Notes: a model not told the origin generated them from the letters alone. Counted from the stretch's first letter, positions 9,614-17,015 are shown. The stretch: 21,010 nt of DNA from an uncultured Clostridium sp. (GCA_900555045.1 USJW01000089.1:1-21010); one strand, 5' to 3'. Numbers and translations are program-made.

Positions 9614-9747
9614 GTGAGAGTCGGAGGGGCCGCCATCAGGGCGGCGCTGGAGCTCGGAGCAGTGCCCGTCTTTTCATGCCCCTTGCGCCCTAGATTCTCC
9701 CACCGTGGAGACCTGGAACCTTCCTCCCCCGCTCCCCCGGCTCTCAC
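9614..9747. other. GC-rich foldable element of unknown nature
   Basis: The arms GTGAGAGTCGG (9614-9624) and CCGGCTCTCAC (9737-9747) pair over 11 bases with one G-T. After one mismatch the pairing continues through 9630/9731, about 17 positions in all. Inside are a GCCGCC/GGCGGC hairpin (9629-9634 with 9640-9645) and a TCTCC/GGAGA hairpin near 9695-9711. The block is far more GC-rich than the AT-rich DNA on both sides. It lies outside both predicted leaders, has no ORF and no flanking T-run. It could be a non-autonomous mobile element, a small RNA or a remnant; I recognise no family. Confidence 0.45.
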
Positions 9748-9813
9748 GAACGGATGCATCTAACCAAAATCTCAAAAGATCCATAAGTTTCTTGCAACCT
9801 GTTATTTTTTATA

Positions 9814-9837
9814 CTATACACACTGCACTTTGTATTG
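9814..9837. promoter_or_regulatory. Operator-like palindrome, distal copy
   Basis: CTATACA at the left end and TTTGTATTG at the right end are inverted about a 24-bp site with the same spacing and half-sites as the palindrome at 9945-9968. The two sites are centred 131 bp apart, about 12.5 helical turns. A second binding site for the same regulator is the simplest reading. Confidence 0.55.
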
Positions 9838-9910
9838 CCATAAAAACTGTGCTAAATGTCCAAAAAACACGTTATTAACTAAAATACATATCGCAAATGT
9901 CAAAAACATG

Positions 9911-9939
9911 TTGACAAACCGTTAAGAACACGCTAATAT
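9911..9939 (+). promoter_or_regulatory. Strong sigma-A promoter of the MFS/molybdenum-hydroxylase operon
   Basis: A perfect TTGACA -35 (9911-9916) is followed by a 17-base spacer and TAATAT (-10, 9934-9939). Predicted transcription starts near 9946, inside the palindrome at 9945-9968, giving a leader of about 95 bases before the ATG at 10042. Such a promoter needs no activator, so control is probably by repression. Confidence 0.82.
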
Positions 9940-9944
9940 GTGGA

Positions 9945-9968
9945 CTATACAGAATATATTTTGTATAG
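9945..9968. promoter_or_regulatory. Operator-like palindrome at the transcription start
   Basis: This is a 24-bp near-perfect inverted repeat: CTATACAGAATA on the left, and the right half reads CTATACAAAATA on the other strand, 11 of 12 positions matching. It begins 6 bases after the -10, where a bound repressor would block RNA polymerase. The length and symmetry suit a TetR-family dimer or pair of dimers. The neighbouring TetR-family protein is the obvious candidate, though not proven. Confidence 0.72.
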
Positions 9969-10041
9969 CAAGAAAAGTGGACTGCAGCCATTTTTTTTGA
10001 TCGAGAGTGTTAAAAAAATAACGAAAACAAAGGAGTAAGTT

Positions 10042-11286
10042 ATGGGAACAGAACCAAAAAAGAGCAGCCAATATCTGTCCCTCGCTGCGGTTACGCTCGC
10101 ATTTACATTTACATTTTTAAGCCGCTACATCTGGAGCCCCCTTATGGCGGACGTGTCCAATGAGTTTGGGATCAACGCCACACAGGCGGGACTTTACATG
10201 TCCGCATTTTTCGCCGGCTACCTGGTGACCCAGATCCCGGGCGGAATCATGGCGGATAAATATCAGCCCAAGTACATCCTGATCGCCTGCACCGTGCTGG
10301 GCGGCGTGATGACAGCGGCGATGTCCTTTATCACCAGCCATCAGATGGGCCTTGTCATCCGCGTGATCACCGGTGTCAGCAGCGGCTGTGTGATGGCCCA
10401 GTGTTCCAAGGTTGTGGCGACCACCTTCGCGCCGAAGGACAGAGCGTCCGCCATGGGCGTAGTGCTCGCCTCCCCGCCCTTCGGAATCACCCTGGCACAG
10501 TCCATCGGAGCGCCCTTAAACCAGGCGGTGGGCTGGAGAAACACCTTCCTGCTCGTGGCGGCCATCGCGGCAGTCATCGTGGTCCTGCTCGTGGTATTTG
10601 TAAAGCCCATCGAGCGAAAGAACGCGGTGGTGAAGAGTCCGGCGGCAAAGAATCCGGCTGTGGCGCAGGCGGCTGCCACCTCCGGCGGACAGGCGGGCCT
10701 TCTGGAAGGACTGATCGGCTTTTTCACCAACAAACAGCAGCTTTTGCTGGGAGTCAGCGGTTTCATGTTCATGTTCGTGACGGTGGGATTCGCCACCTGG
10801 ACCAACCGCTACGCACAGAGCCTGGGCTTCACGCCGGTACAGGGCGGCATGATCATCACCTGCTACAGCATCGCGGGAATCATCGCCTCCTGCCTGTCCG
10901 GTTCCATCGCAGCGAAGTGCCGGATGAGCCACCGGAATTTCCTGATCGTGACGCTGGCGGCCATGGGCGTGATGACGGTGCTGTTCTCCATGCAGAGAGG
11001 CTATGTGGGGTTGATCGCCGTGGGCTGTGTCTACGGTGCGATCTCTTACCTGCCGTCCACCCATTACACCACCTCCGCCATGATTCTGGCGGGAGAGCGC
11101 TACACGGCGACGGCGGCCTCCACCCAGAACCTGCTGTTCCAGCTGGCCAGCCTGATCATGCCGATCATCGTCGGCCGGGCAATCGACATTACCGGGAATT
11201 ATTCCTTTGTATGGTACATTTTCCTGGGCTGCTCTGTGATCGCCGCGGTATTCGCATTCTTTGTAAAGAATGACCGGCAGCCGTAG
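10042..11286 (+). CDS. MFS transporter (organic-anion/ACS-like)
   Basis: This is a 12-helix major facilitator of 414 residues, in the inner membrane. The N-half shows a YLSLAAVTLAFTFTFLSRY start and the loop 2-3 motif GGIMADKYQPK (a GxxxDRxGxR variant). A substrate-binding-type helix runs around IRVITGVSSGCVMAQCSKV, and GWRNTF comes before helix 6. A charged and Ala-rich central loop spans about 190-225. The style resembles the anion:cation symporter group that carries organic acids. It has AGGAG before the ATG, is the first gene after the TTGACA promoter, and ends 26 bases before the hydroxylase small subunit. It therefore probably imports the hydroxylase's substrate or exports its product. 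The substrate is not readable from sequence. Confidence 0.88.
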   Translation: MGTEPKKSSQYLSLAAVTLAFTFTFLSRYIWSPLMADVSNEFGINATQAGLYMSAFFAGYLVTQIPGGIMADKYQPKYILIACTVLGGVMTAAMSFITSHQMGLVIRVITGVSSGCVMAQCSKVVATTFAPKDRASAMGVVLASPPFGITLAQSIGAPLNQAVGWRNTFLLVAAIAAVIVVLLVVFVKPIERKNAVVKSPAAKNPAVAQAAATSGGQAGLLEGLIGFFTNKQQLLLGVSGFMFMFVTVGFATWTNRYAQSLGFTPVQGGMIITCYSIAGIIASCLSGSIAAKCRMSHRNFLIVTLAAMGVMTVLFSMQRGYVGLIAVGCVYGAISYLPSTHYTTSAMILAGERYTATAASTQNLLFQLASLIMPIIVGRAIDITGNYSFVWYIFLGCSVIAAVFAFFVKNDRQP

Positions 11287-11312
11287 CTGCATACAGAAAG
11301 GAGATAGATAAC

Positions 11313-11840
11313 ATGAAAGAAATCACTCAGAAAATTATCACGCTCACCGTCAACGGCCGAGAGTACGAGATACCCGCCGGCGACGGGAAGAACAGCATGC
11401 CGGAGAGCGAGACCCTGGCGCACACCCTGCGCGACCGGCTGGGGCTGACCGGCTTAAAGATTGGCTGCGATCAGGGCGCCTGCGGCTGCTGCACCGTGAT
11501 CATGGACGGGAAGGCCGTGACCTCCTGCATGACGCTCACCATGGACTGCGACGGGGCGGACATCACCACCATCGAGGGCCTTGCGGACCGCGCCACGGGA
11601 GAGCTGGACGGGCTGCAGCAGGCGTTCTTAGACAACTGCGGTTACCAGTGCGGCTTCTGCATTCCCGGCGTGATCATGACGGCCAAAGCGCTGTTAAATG
11701 AGAACCCCGAGCCCACGGAGGAAGAGGTGCGGGAGGCCCTGGCGGGCAACTACTGCCGCTGCGGCACCCACTATACGGCGGTGGAATCCATCATGGCCTA
11801 TGTGGACCAGAACCGGAAGAAGAGGGAGGAGCAGGAATGA
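11313..11840 (+). CDS. Molybdenum hydroxylase small subunit, two [2Fe-2S] clusters
   Basis: This is the electron-transfer subunit of a xanthine dehydrogenase-family enzyme (CoxS/XdhC/HcrC type), 175 residues. The plant-ferredoxin-like domain has Cys52, Cys57, Cys60 and Cys72 (GCDQGACGCC plus TSC). The C-terminal four-helix domain has Cys113, Cys116, Cys148 and Cys150 (QCGFC and NYCRCG). These two sets bind the two clusters that carry electrons between molybdopterin and FAD. A short extra stretch near 22-33 precedes the usual TLAHTLRDRLGLTG. GGAG precedes the start. The stop overlaps the large-subunit start as ATGA, giving tight coupling. Confidence 0.95.
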   Translation: MKEITQKIITLTVNGREYEIPAGDGKNSMPESETLAHTLRDRLGLTGLKIGCDQGACGCCTVIMDGKAVTSCMTLTMDCDGADITTIEGLADRATGELDGLQQAFLDNCGYQCGFCIPGVIMTAKALLNENPEPTEEEVREALAGNYCRCGTHYTAVESIMAYVDQNRKKREEQE

Positions 11841-14128
11841 AAGAATTAAAGTATGTTGGCAAAGAGACAAAACGCCTGTTGGGCCCGCAGATCGTGACGG
11901 GCAAGGCGATGTATACAGGGGATTTCAAGATGCCGGGCATGCAGTACGGAAAGATTTTGAGAAGCCCTCACCCCTACGCGAAGATTGAGGAGATCCACAC
12001 GGAGAAGGCCAAGGCGTACCCCGGCGTCACCGTGGTGGTCACCTGGAAGGACGTGGACCGCAACATCTACATCACCAACGGCTTTACGCCGCCCAAGCAT
12101 CACCACATCATGGACGAGTACGTGCGCTTCATCGGCGACGCGGTGGCCCTGGTGGTGGCGGAGACCGAGGATATCGCGGTGGAGGCCATGAAGCTGATCG
12201 ACGTGAAGTACCAGGTGTTAAAGCCTATCTTCACCATCGAGGAGGCCCTGGCTCCGGACGCGCCCCAGCTGTACCCGGAATTCCCCGGAAATATCGCGCC
12301 CCACAAGAACAACCTGAACTTTGAGGTGGGCGACCTGGAGAAGGGCTTTGCGGAGTCCGACGTGATCGTGGAGGTGGATTCCTCCATCGAGAACGGCCAG
12401 AACCCGCTCCCGGTGGAGCCGCCGGTGACCATCTGCTGGTACGAGAACGATACCTACAACTTTATCGCCTCCGCGGCGGCCCCGGCCTACTGCCACCAGA
12501 ACGTGGCAGCCTCCTTAAATGTTCCCTACGAGCAGGTCCGCTTAACCGCTCCGGCCGTGGGCGGAAGCTTTGGCTCAAAGCTCTACAGCGGCAACGTGCA
12601 GCCCTTAGTATTTACCGCCATCATGGCCAAGGCGGCCCGCTGCCCCGTGATGTTCTGCTACAGCAAGGAAGAGCACTTTGCCATCCACCAGAACCGCATG
12701 GTGACGAAGGCGCACATCAAATTCGGCATGAAGAAGGACGGCCTGGCCAGCGCTGTGGAGATGCGCCAGTACGCGGACGCAGGCGTCTGCGCCTCCACCC
12801 AGGAGTTTATGCTGGCGGTGGGCACCAACACGCTGCCCATCCTGTGCAAGACCGACAACAAGAAGTACGACGCGGAGGTGGTGGTGACAAATCACATGCC
12901 GTCCGGTTCCTTCCGCGGATACGGATATATGGAGAGCACCGCTCTGGTGAGCCAGGCCATCATGGAGGCCTGCATTAAGCTGAATCTGGACCCCGTGGAG
13001 TATCTGAAGAAGAACGCCATGAAGAAGGGGGACCGCTACCACAACGCCATGGCGGAGCCCCATCCCTGGCAGAACAACAAGACTGCGGACTGGAGCGACC
13101 TGGTGGTGAAGACCGCCGACGCCTTCCACTGGGACGAGCGCTTCAAAGGCTGGGGCGTGCCCACCTGGGTATCCCCGGACGGCAAGAAGGTGAGAGGCGT
13201 GGGCGTAGGCGCGGCAGGCCATTCTGATACCGGCGGCAAGCCCAGCAACGCCAACGTGACCGTGACCGGCCTGGGCGCCGTTTACTTATCCACCTGTATG
13301 GCAGAGTTCGGCGCAGGAACCCGCGACGTGATGTTAAAGGTCGTGGCGGAGGAACTGGATATGCCCCTGGAGTGCATCCGGGTGTCCGACGCGGACACGG
13401 GCATGACGCCCCCGGACTTCGGCTCCACCGGCTCCCGCTCCACCTACTGCGGCGGCATCGTGGCAAAGCGCGCCTGCGAGGACGTGAAGCGCAAGCTCTA
13501 CCAGCTGGCCCACGAGAAATTCGGCGTTCCGGAGGACGATCTGGGCTTCAGACAGGGCTACGTTTACCGCCTGTCCAACCCCGAGGAGACTTACCATTTG
13601 TTCCCGCACCTGATCGGAAAGGTGGACAGCGTGACGGGCTGCGGCCATTTCGAGGGCGTGCACAACAGCACCATCTTCCACCTTCAGTTTGTGGAGGTCG
13701 AGGTTGACCTGGAGATGGGAACCTTCCGCATTGTGGACCACTTCGGCGGCTCCGACGCGGGCGTGATCGTGAACCCGCTGCCCCTGCGCAACCAGATGCA
13801 GTCCTTCTTCGCGGGCATCGACATCGCCTGCATGGAGGAGACAGTTTGGGACCCCAACGACTACCGCGTGTTGAATCCCAGCAACATCGACTACAAGACC
13901 AGAACCTTCAACGACGCGGTGAAGCACGACCACATTGTGCTGGAGTCCATGAAGAACGTGGACAACGATTACCCGTTCGGCGCGGTGGGCGTGGGCGAGC
14001 CGCTTCTGGCACCCGGCGGCCCTGCAATCCGCATGGCAATCTACAACGCCTGCGGCATCAAGCTCAACTCGTATCCGTTTTCGCCTGCCAAGGTTATGAA
14101 GGCGCTGAAGGACAAGGAGGGAAAATAA
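11837..14128 (+). CDS. Molybdenum hydroxylase large subunit (molybdopterin-binding)
   Basis: This is the catalytic subunit of a xanthine dehydrogenase-family enzyme, 763 residues, of normal length. The N-terminal aldehyde-oxidase a/b-hammerhead domain includes TGKAMYTGDF (21-30), LRSPHPYAKI (41-50) and FIGDAVALVVA (98-108). Cofactor-binding loops are recognisable: VGGSFGSK (241-248), GSFRGYGYME (357-366), EFGAGTRDV (490-498) and GSTGSRSTYCGG (529-540). The catalytic base is Glu721 in GVGEPLLAPGGPAI. Several loops differ from the common forms: SFRGYG for AFRGFG, and RNQMQSFFAG where relatives usually have a GQ motif. This indicates a divergent branch, so I do not assign xanthine, nicotinate or aromatic-CoA as substrate. 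A nearby MocA-like gene suggests the cytosine dinucleotide cofactor. The FAD subunit gene follows with no gap. Confidence 0.94.
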   Translation: MKELKYVGKETKRLLGPQIVTGKAMYTGDFKMPGMQYGKILRSPHPYAKIEEIHTEKAKAYPGVTVVVTWKDVDRNIYITNGFTPPKHHHIMDEYVRFIGDAVALVVAETEDIAVEAMKLIDVKYQVLKPIFTIEEALAPDAPQLYPEFPGNIAPHKNNLNFEVGDLEKGFAESDVIVEVDSSIENGQNPLPVEPPVTICWYENDTYNFIASAAAPAYCHQNVAASLNVPYEQVRLTAPAVGGSFGSKLYSGNVQPLVFTAIMAKAARCPVMFCYSKEEHFAIHQNRMVTKAHIKFGMKKDGLASAVEMRQYADAGVCASTQEFMLAVGTNTLPILCKTDNKKYDAEVVVTNHMPSGSFRGYGYMESTALVSQAIMEACIKLNLDPVEYLKKNAMKKGDRYHNAMAEPHPWQNNKTADWSDLVVKTADAFHWDERFKGWGVPTWVSPDGKKVRGVGVGAAGHSDTGGKPSNANVTVTGLGAVYLSTCMAEFGAGTRDVMLKVVAEELDMPLECIRVSDADTGMTPPDFGSTGSRSTYCGGIVAKRACEDVKRKLYQLAHEKFGVPEDDLGFRQGYVYRLSNPEETYHLFPHLIGKVDSVTGCGHFEGVHNSTIFHLQFVEVEVDLEMGTFRIVDHFGGSDAGVIVNPLPLRNQMQSFFAGIDIACMEETVWDPNDYRVLNPSNIDYKTRTFNDAVKHDHIVLESMKNVDNDYPFGAVGVGEPLLAPGGPAIRMAIYNACGIKLNSYPFSPAKVMKALKDKEGK

Positions 14129-16495
14129 ATGAAGAATTTTACATATATGAACCCGTCGTCTGCCGAGGAGGCCTCCCGTTTTCTGACGGAGCCTGGCACC
14201 GTGGCGATGGGCGGAGGCACGGATCTTCTGGGCGTGTTAAAGGACGGCCTTCTGCCGGAGTACCCCGAGAAGGTGGTGAACTTAAAGAATATCCCCGGTC
14301 TTAACCGGATTGAGGAGAAGGCGGACGGCCTGCACATCGGAGCGGCCGCAACCCTGCGCGAGGTGGCGGATTCCCCTATCGTGGGAAGCGCCTGGGGCGC
14401 CCTTCAGACCGCGGCGAAGAGCGTCGCCACCCCCAACCTGCGAAACACCGCGACCATCGCCGGAAACATCTGCCAGGACATCCGCTGCTGGTATTACCGC
14501 TATCCCGACATTCTGGGCGGAAAGATCAACTGCGCCAGAAAGAGCGGCCATCTTTGCTCCGCGATGATGGGCGAGAACCGCTACCACTCCATCTTCGGCG
14601 CCGCCAAGGTGTGCGAGACTCCCTGTACGGGTAAATGTCCGGCCCACACCGACATTTCCGCTTACATGGAGATGGTCCGGGCGGGAGAGTACGAGAAGGC
14701 CGCCAGAGTGCTGATGGAGGTCAACCCCATGCCCGCCATCACCAGCCGCGTCTGCGCCCATTTCTGCATGGAGGGCTGCAACCGCAACACCTACGATGAG
14801 AGCCTGAACGTGGGCAGCATCGAGCGCTTCCTGGGCGATTACATCTTGGAGCACGCCGACCAGTTCTTGACTGCCCCTGAGAGCGAAAACGGCAAGCACA
14901 TCTCCATCGTGGGTTCCGGCCCCGCGGGACTGACCGCGGCCTGCTACCTGCGCCAGAGCGGCTACCGCGTGACCGTGTACGAGAAGCAGAAGGAGGCGGG
15001 CGGCTGTCTGGCCTACGCCATCCCGGCTTACCGTCTGCCCAAGGAGATCGTGCGCAAGTTTGTGGGAGCGCTGGAACATATGGGCGTTGTCTTTAAGTGC
15101 GGCTGCACGGTGGGCACCGACGTGACCCTTGATGCGATCTACCAGGAGAGCGACGGTGTGATGCTGGACACCGGAACCTGGAAACGGCCGTTAATCGGTC
15201 TGTCCGGCGAGGAGCTGACCCGGTTCGGCCTGGAGTTCCTGGTGGATGTGAACAACTACATCTTAGAGCGGCCCGGCTCCGACGTGGTGGTCGTGGGCGG
15301 CGGAAATGTGGCCATGGACGTGGCCATCACCGCGAAGCGCCTGGGCGCTCCCAATGTGACCATGGTCTGCCTGGAGCAGAGGGACGGTATGCCCGCCAAC
15401 GAGGAGGAGATCACCCGCGCGCTGGAAGAGGGCGTGGAGATCCGCAACGGCTGGGGCCCCAAGGAGGTGCTGCGCGAGGACGGCAAGGTGCACGGCATCG
15501 TGTTCAAGAGCTGCCCCAAGGTGTTGGATGAGACCGGCCGCTTTAACCCGGTTTACGACGAGGAGACGTTACTGACCCTGGACGCGGACATCATCCTGAT
15601 GGCCATCGGACAGAAGGCGGACCTGGACTTCTTAAACGGAGCCTACGAGGTGGAGACCGAGCGCGGCAGAATCAAGGCTCTGGACGGCAACCGCACCAGC
15701 GTGGACGGAATCTTCGCGGGCGGCGACGTGACCACCGGACCGGCTACGGTCATCAAGGCCATCGCGGCCGGCAAGGAGACCGCAGTCGCCATCAACCGCT
15801 ATTGCAAGATGGAGCCCCTGGTGGTGGAGAACGTGCAGGCCAGCCGGAAGGCTGCAAAGCTGGCGACCTTCGACTCCAGCTGCCGCCACAGCCACACGGC
15901 CGTGAAGTCCCCGCTGCTGCCGGTGGACGAGCGCGGCATGGACAAGGAGGACATGGGCGCGCTGCCGGAGAGCGAGATCCGCTGCGAGGCGTCCCGGTGC
16001 TTTAACTGCGGCTGCCTGGCCGTGAACCCCAGCGATATGGCCAACATGCTTTACGCCTACGGCGCGAAGGTGGTCACCAACATGCGCGAGCTGGACAGCG
16101 CGGTATTCTTCGCCGGTTCCACCCGGGTGAAGGACACCTTAAAGCCCGGCGAGATCGTGCTGGAGCTGGTGGTCCCGAAGCCGGAGCCCGGCACCATAGC
16201 GGTGTACGACAAGTACCGCATCCGCAAATCCATCGATTTCGCGGTTCTGGCGGTGGCCGGAACATACCGCCTGGAGGACGGCGTGGTGAAGGACGTGAGC
16301 CTGGTTCTGGGTGCGGTTGCACCCGTTCCCATGAAGATGACGGAGGCAGAAGACTACCTGCGCGGAAAGAAGCTGACGGAGGAGACCGCGGCCGAGGCGG
16401 CCGAGATCGCCATGCGCCACGCCATTCCGCTGGAGAACAATGGATATAAGATCGATATGGCGAAGGTGATGGTGCGCCGGTTCCTGGGATTCTAA
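14129..16495 (+). CDS. FAD subunit of molybdenum hydroxylase with inserted GltD-like NAD(P)H oxidoreductase
   Basis: This is a 788-residue chimera. Residues 1-158 are the first part of a CoxM/XdhB/HcrB-type FAD domain: AMGGGTDLL, GAAATLREVA and TPNLRNTATIAGNICQD. Residues ~162-629 are a complete GltD-like module. Two Fe-S cysteine sets come first (Cys162, 166, 170; Cys209, 213, 217), then an FAD dinucleotide fold IVGSGPAGLTAA (260-271), an NAD(P)H fold VVVGGGNVAMDVA (387-399) and GIFAGGDVTTGPATVIKAIA (527-546). A Cys619/624/627/629 end closes it. From ~629 the first domain resumes with AVNPSDMANML and the FAD-subunit C-terminal part (DKYRIRKSIDFAVLAVA and onward). Relatives of the FAD domain alone are about 290-320 residues. 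The module should let the enzyme exchange electrons with NAD(P)H inside one polypeptide. GGAGG precedes the start, directly after the large-subunit stop. Confidence 0.92.
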   Translation: MKNFTYMNPSSAEEASRFLTEPGTVAMGGGTDLLGVLKDGLLPEYPEKVVNLKNIPGLNRIEEKADGLHIGAAATLREVADSPIVGSAWGALQTAAKSVATPNLRNTATIAGNICQDIRCWYYRYPDILGGKINCARKSGHLCSAMMGENRYHSIFGAAKVCETPCTGKCPAHTDISAYMEMVRAGEYEKAARVLMEVNPMPAITSRVCAHFCMEGCNRNTYDESLNVGSIERFLGDYILEHADQFLTAPESENGKHISIVGSGPAGLTAACYLRQSGYRVTVYEKQKEAGGCLAYAIPAYRLPKEIVRKFVGALEHMGVVFKCGCTVGTDVTLDAIYQESDGVMLDTGTWKRPLIGLSGEELTRFGLEFLVDVNNYILERPGSDVVVVGGGNVAMDVAITAKRLGAPNVTMVCLEQRDGMPANEEEITRALEEGVEIRNGWGPKEVLREDGKVHGIVFKSCPKVLDETGRFNPVYDEETLLTLDADIILMAIGQKADLDFLNGAYEVETERGRIKALDGNRTSVDGIFAGGDVTTGPATVIKAIAAGKETAVAINRYCKMEPLVVENVQASRKAAKLATFDSSCRHSHTAVKSPLLPVDERGMDKEDMGALPESEIRCEASRCFNCGCLAVNPSDMANMLYAYGAKVVTNMRELDSAVFFAGSTRVKDTLKPGEIVLELVVPKPEPGTIAVYDKYRIRKSIDFAVLAVAGTYRLEDGVVKDVSLVLGAVAPVPMKMTEAEDYLRGKKLTEETAAEAAEIAMRHAIPLENNGYKIDMAKVMVRRFLGF

Positions 16496-16520
16496 GGGAA
16501 ACTGCGGTGTGAGGTTTAGA

Positions 16521-16579
16521 GGTTTGCGGTCCTGCCGTTACAGGCTGGGGCGCAAACCACAGGCCGGTCCGCCGCCGGC
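16521..16579 (+). other. Structured spacer between the FAD subunit and IscU-like genes
   Basis: GGTTTGCG (16521-16528) pairs perfectly with CGCAAACC (16551-16558), with an inner CCTG/CAGG stem (16531-16534 with 16541-16544). A second GCCGG/CCGGC hairpin follows (16563-16567 with 16575-16579). No T-run follows either, so a processing or stability element is likelier than a terminator. Confidence 0.6.
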
Positions 16580-16601
16580 TATCAATAAGGGAGAGATTGC
16601 A

Positions 16602-17015
16602 ATGGATCGGGAGAAAATTATTTTATACAGTGAAAAGAAGGACAACCTGGGAGTGCCGGAGAGCTATCTTGGCAGGGGCGAGGCAAGGGAACCCGGCTGC
16701 GGAGATGAGCTGGTCATGTACATCAACACCAGGAGGGAGATCATCACGGAATTTTATTTTACGGTGACCGAGTCCGCCTGCCCGCCCTTAAAGGCCTGTG
16801 CGGCCATGGCGGCGGAGAAGGCCCTGGGCAAGGCGGTGATGGAGGCGTACCTGATCACCGCAGGCGAGCTCTCGGAGGCCTTCGGAGGCCTGGAAAAGGA
16901 GAGCATGCACTGCGCCCAGATGGCGGAGATCGCCCTCAAGCAGACGTTGAAGGACTATGCGGTGAAGCGCGCAGAGCGGGTGGAGCAGATCTTGGCGGCT
17001 GGGAACGCGGGCTGA
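16602..17015 (+). CDS. IscU/NifU-like Fe-S cluster scaffold protein
   Basis: This is a small cytoplasmic protein of 137 residues that aligns with the U-type Fe-S scaffold. It keeps a YSEKKDNLG start, Cys33 with Asp35 in GCGDELVMY, Cys60 in TESACPPLKACAAMAAEKALG (a variant of the second ligand region, with Cys66 nearby), and His103-Cys104 in MHCAQMAEIALKQTLKDY. Full scaffold chemistry is therefore plausible. I chose the ATG at 16602 because GGGAGA lies 6-11 bases upstream and the protein then starts like IscU; an in-frame ATG at 16509 would add 31 Arg/Pro-rich residues through the hairpin. No cysteine desulfurase gene lies nearby. Its place between the hydroxylase and its cofactor gene suggests Fe-S delivery to this unusually cluster-rich enzyme. 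Confidence 0.85.
   Translation: MDREKIILYSEKKDNLGVPESYLGRGEAREPGCGDELVMYINTRREIITEFYFTVTESACPPLKACAAMAAEKALGKAVMEAYLITAGELSEAFGGLEKESMHCAQMAEIALKQTLKDYAVKRAERVEQILAAGNAG

Noticed and set aside
9324..9617. Plus-strand open frame of 97 codons overlapping the TetR-family start region
   Set aside because: It is antisense to the regulator, low in complexity (Pro/Ser-rich) and has no ribosome binding site.
9698..9721. GTGGAGACCTGG resembles the 3' box of a cobalamin riboswitch
   Set aside because: The other conserved parts (GGGAA element, central core and B12 box in order) are not present, and the segment is not in a leader of a likely B12 gene.
9614..9747. Molybdenum-cofactor riboswitch for the downstream operon
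   Set aside because: The block lies upstream of the predicted promoter (9911-9939), so it would not be in the transcript, and I could not match the known motif.
14282..15079. Minus-strand open frame of 265 codons under the chimeric FAD subunit
   Set aside because: It is a mirror of a GC-rich coding strand; the plus strand shows multiple conserved motifs in one frame.
14129..16495. Frameshifted or misassembled pair of genes in place of a true chimera
   Set aside because: One frame is open throughout, both junctions fall in a loop region, and both modules keep intact motifs, so a genuine insertion is the better reading.
16509..16601. N-terminal extension of the IscU-like protein
   Set aside because: The extra 31 residues are Arg/Pro-rich, run through an intercistronic hairpin, and the ATG at 16602 has a good ribosome binding site.
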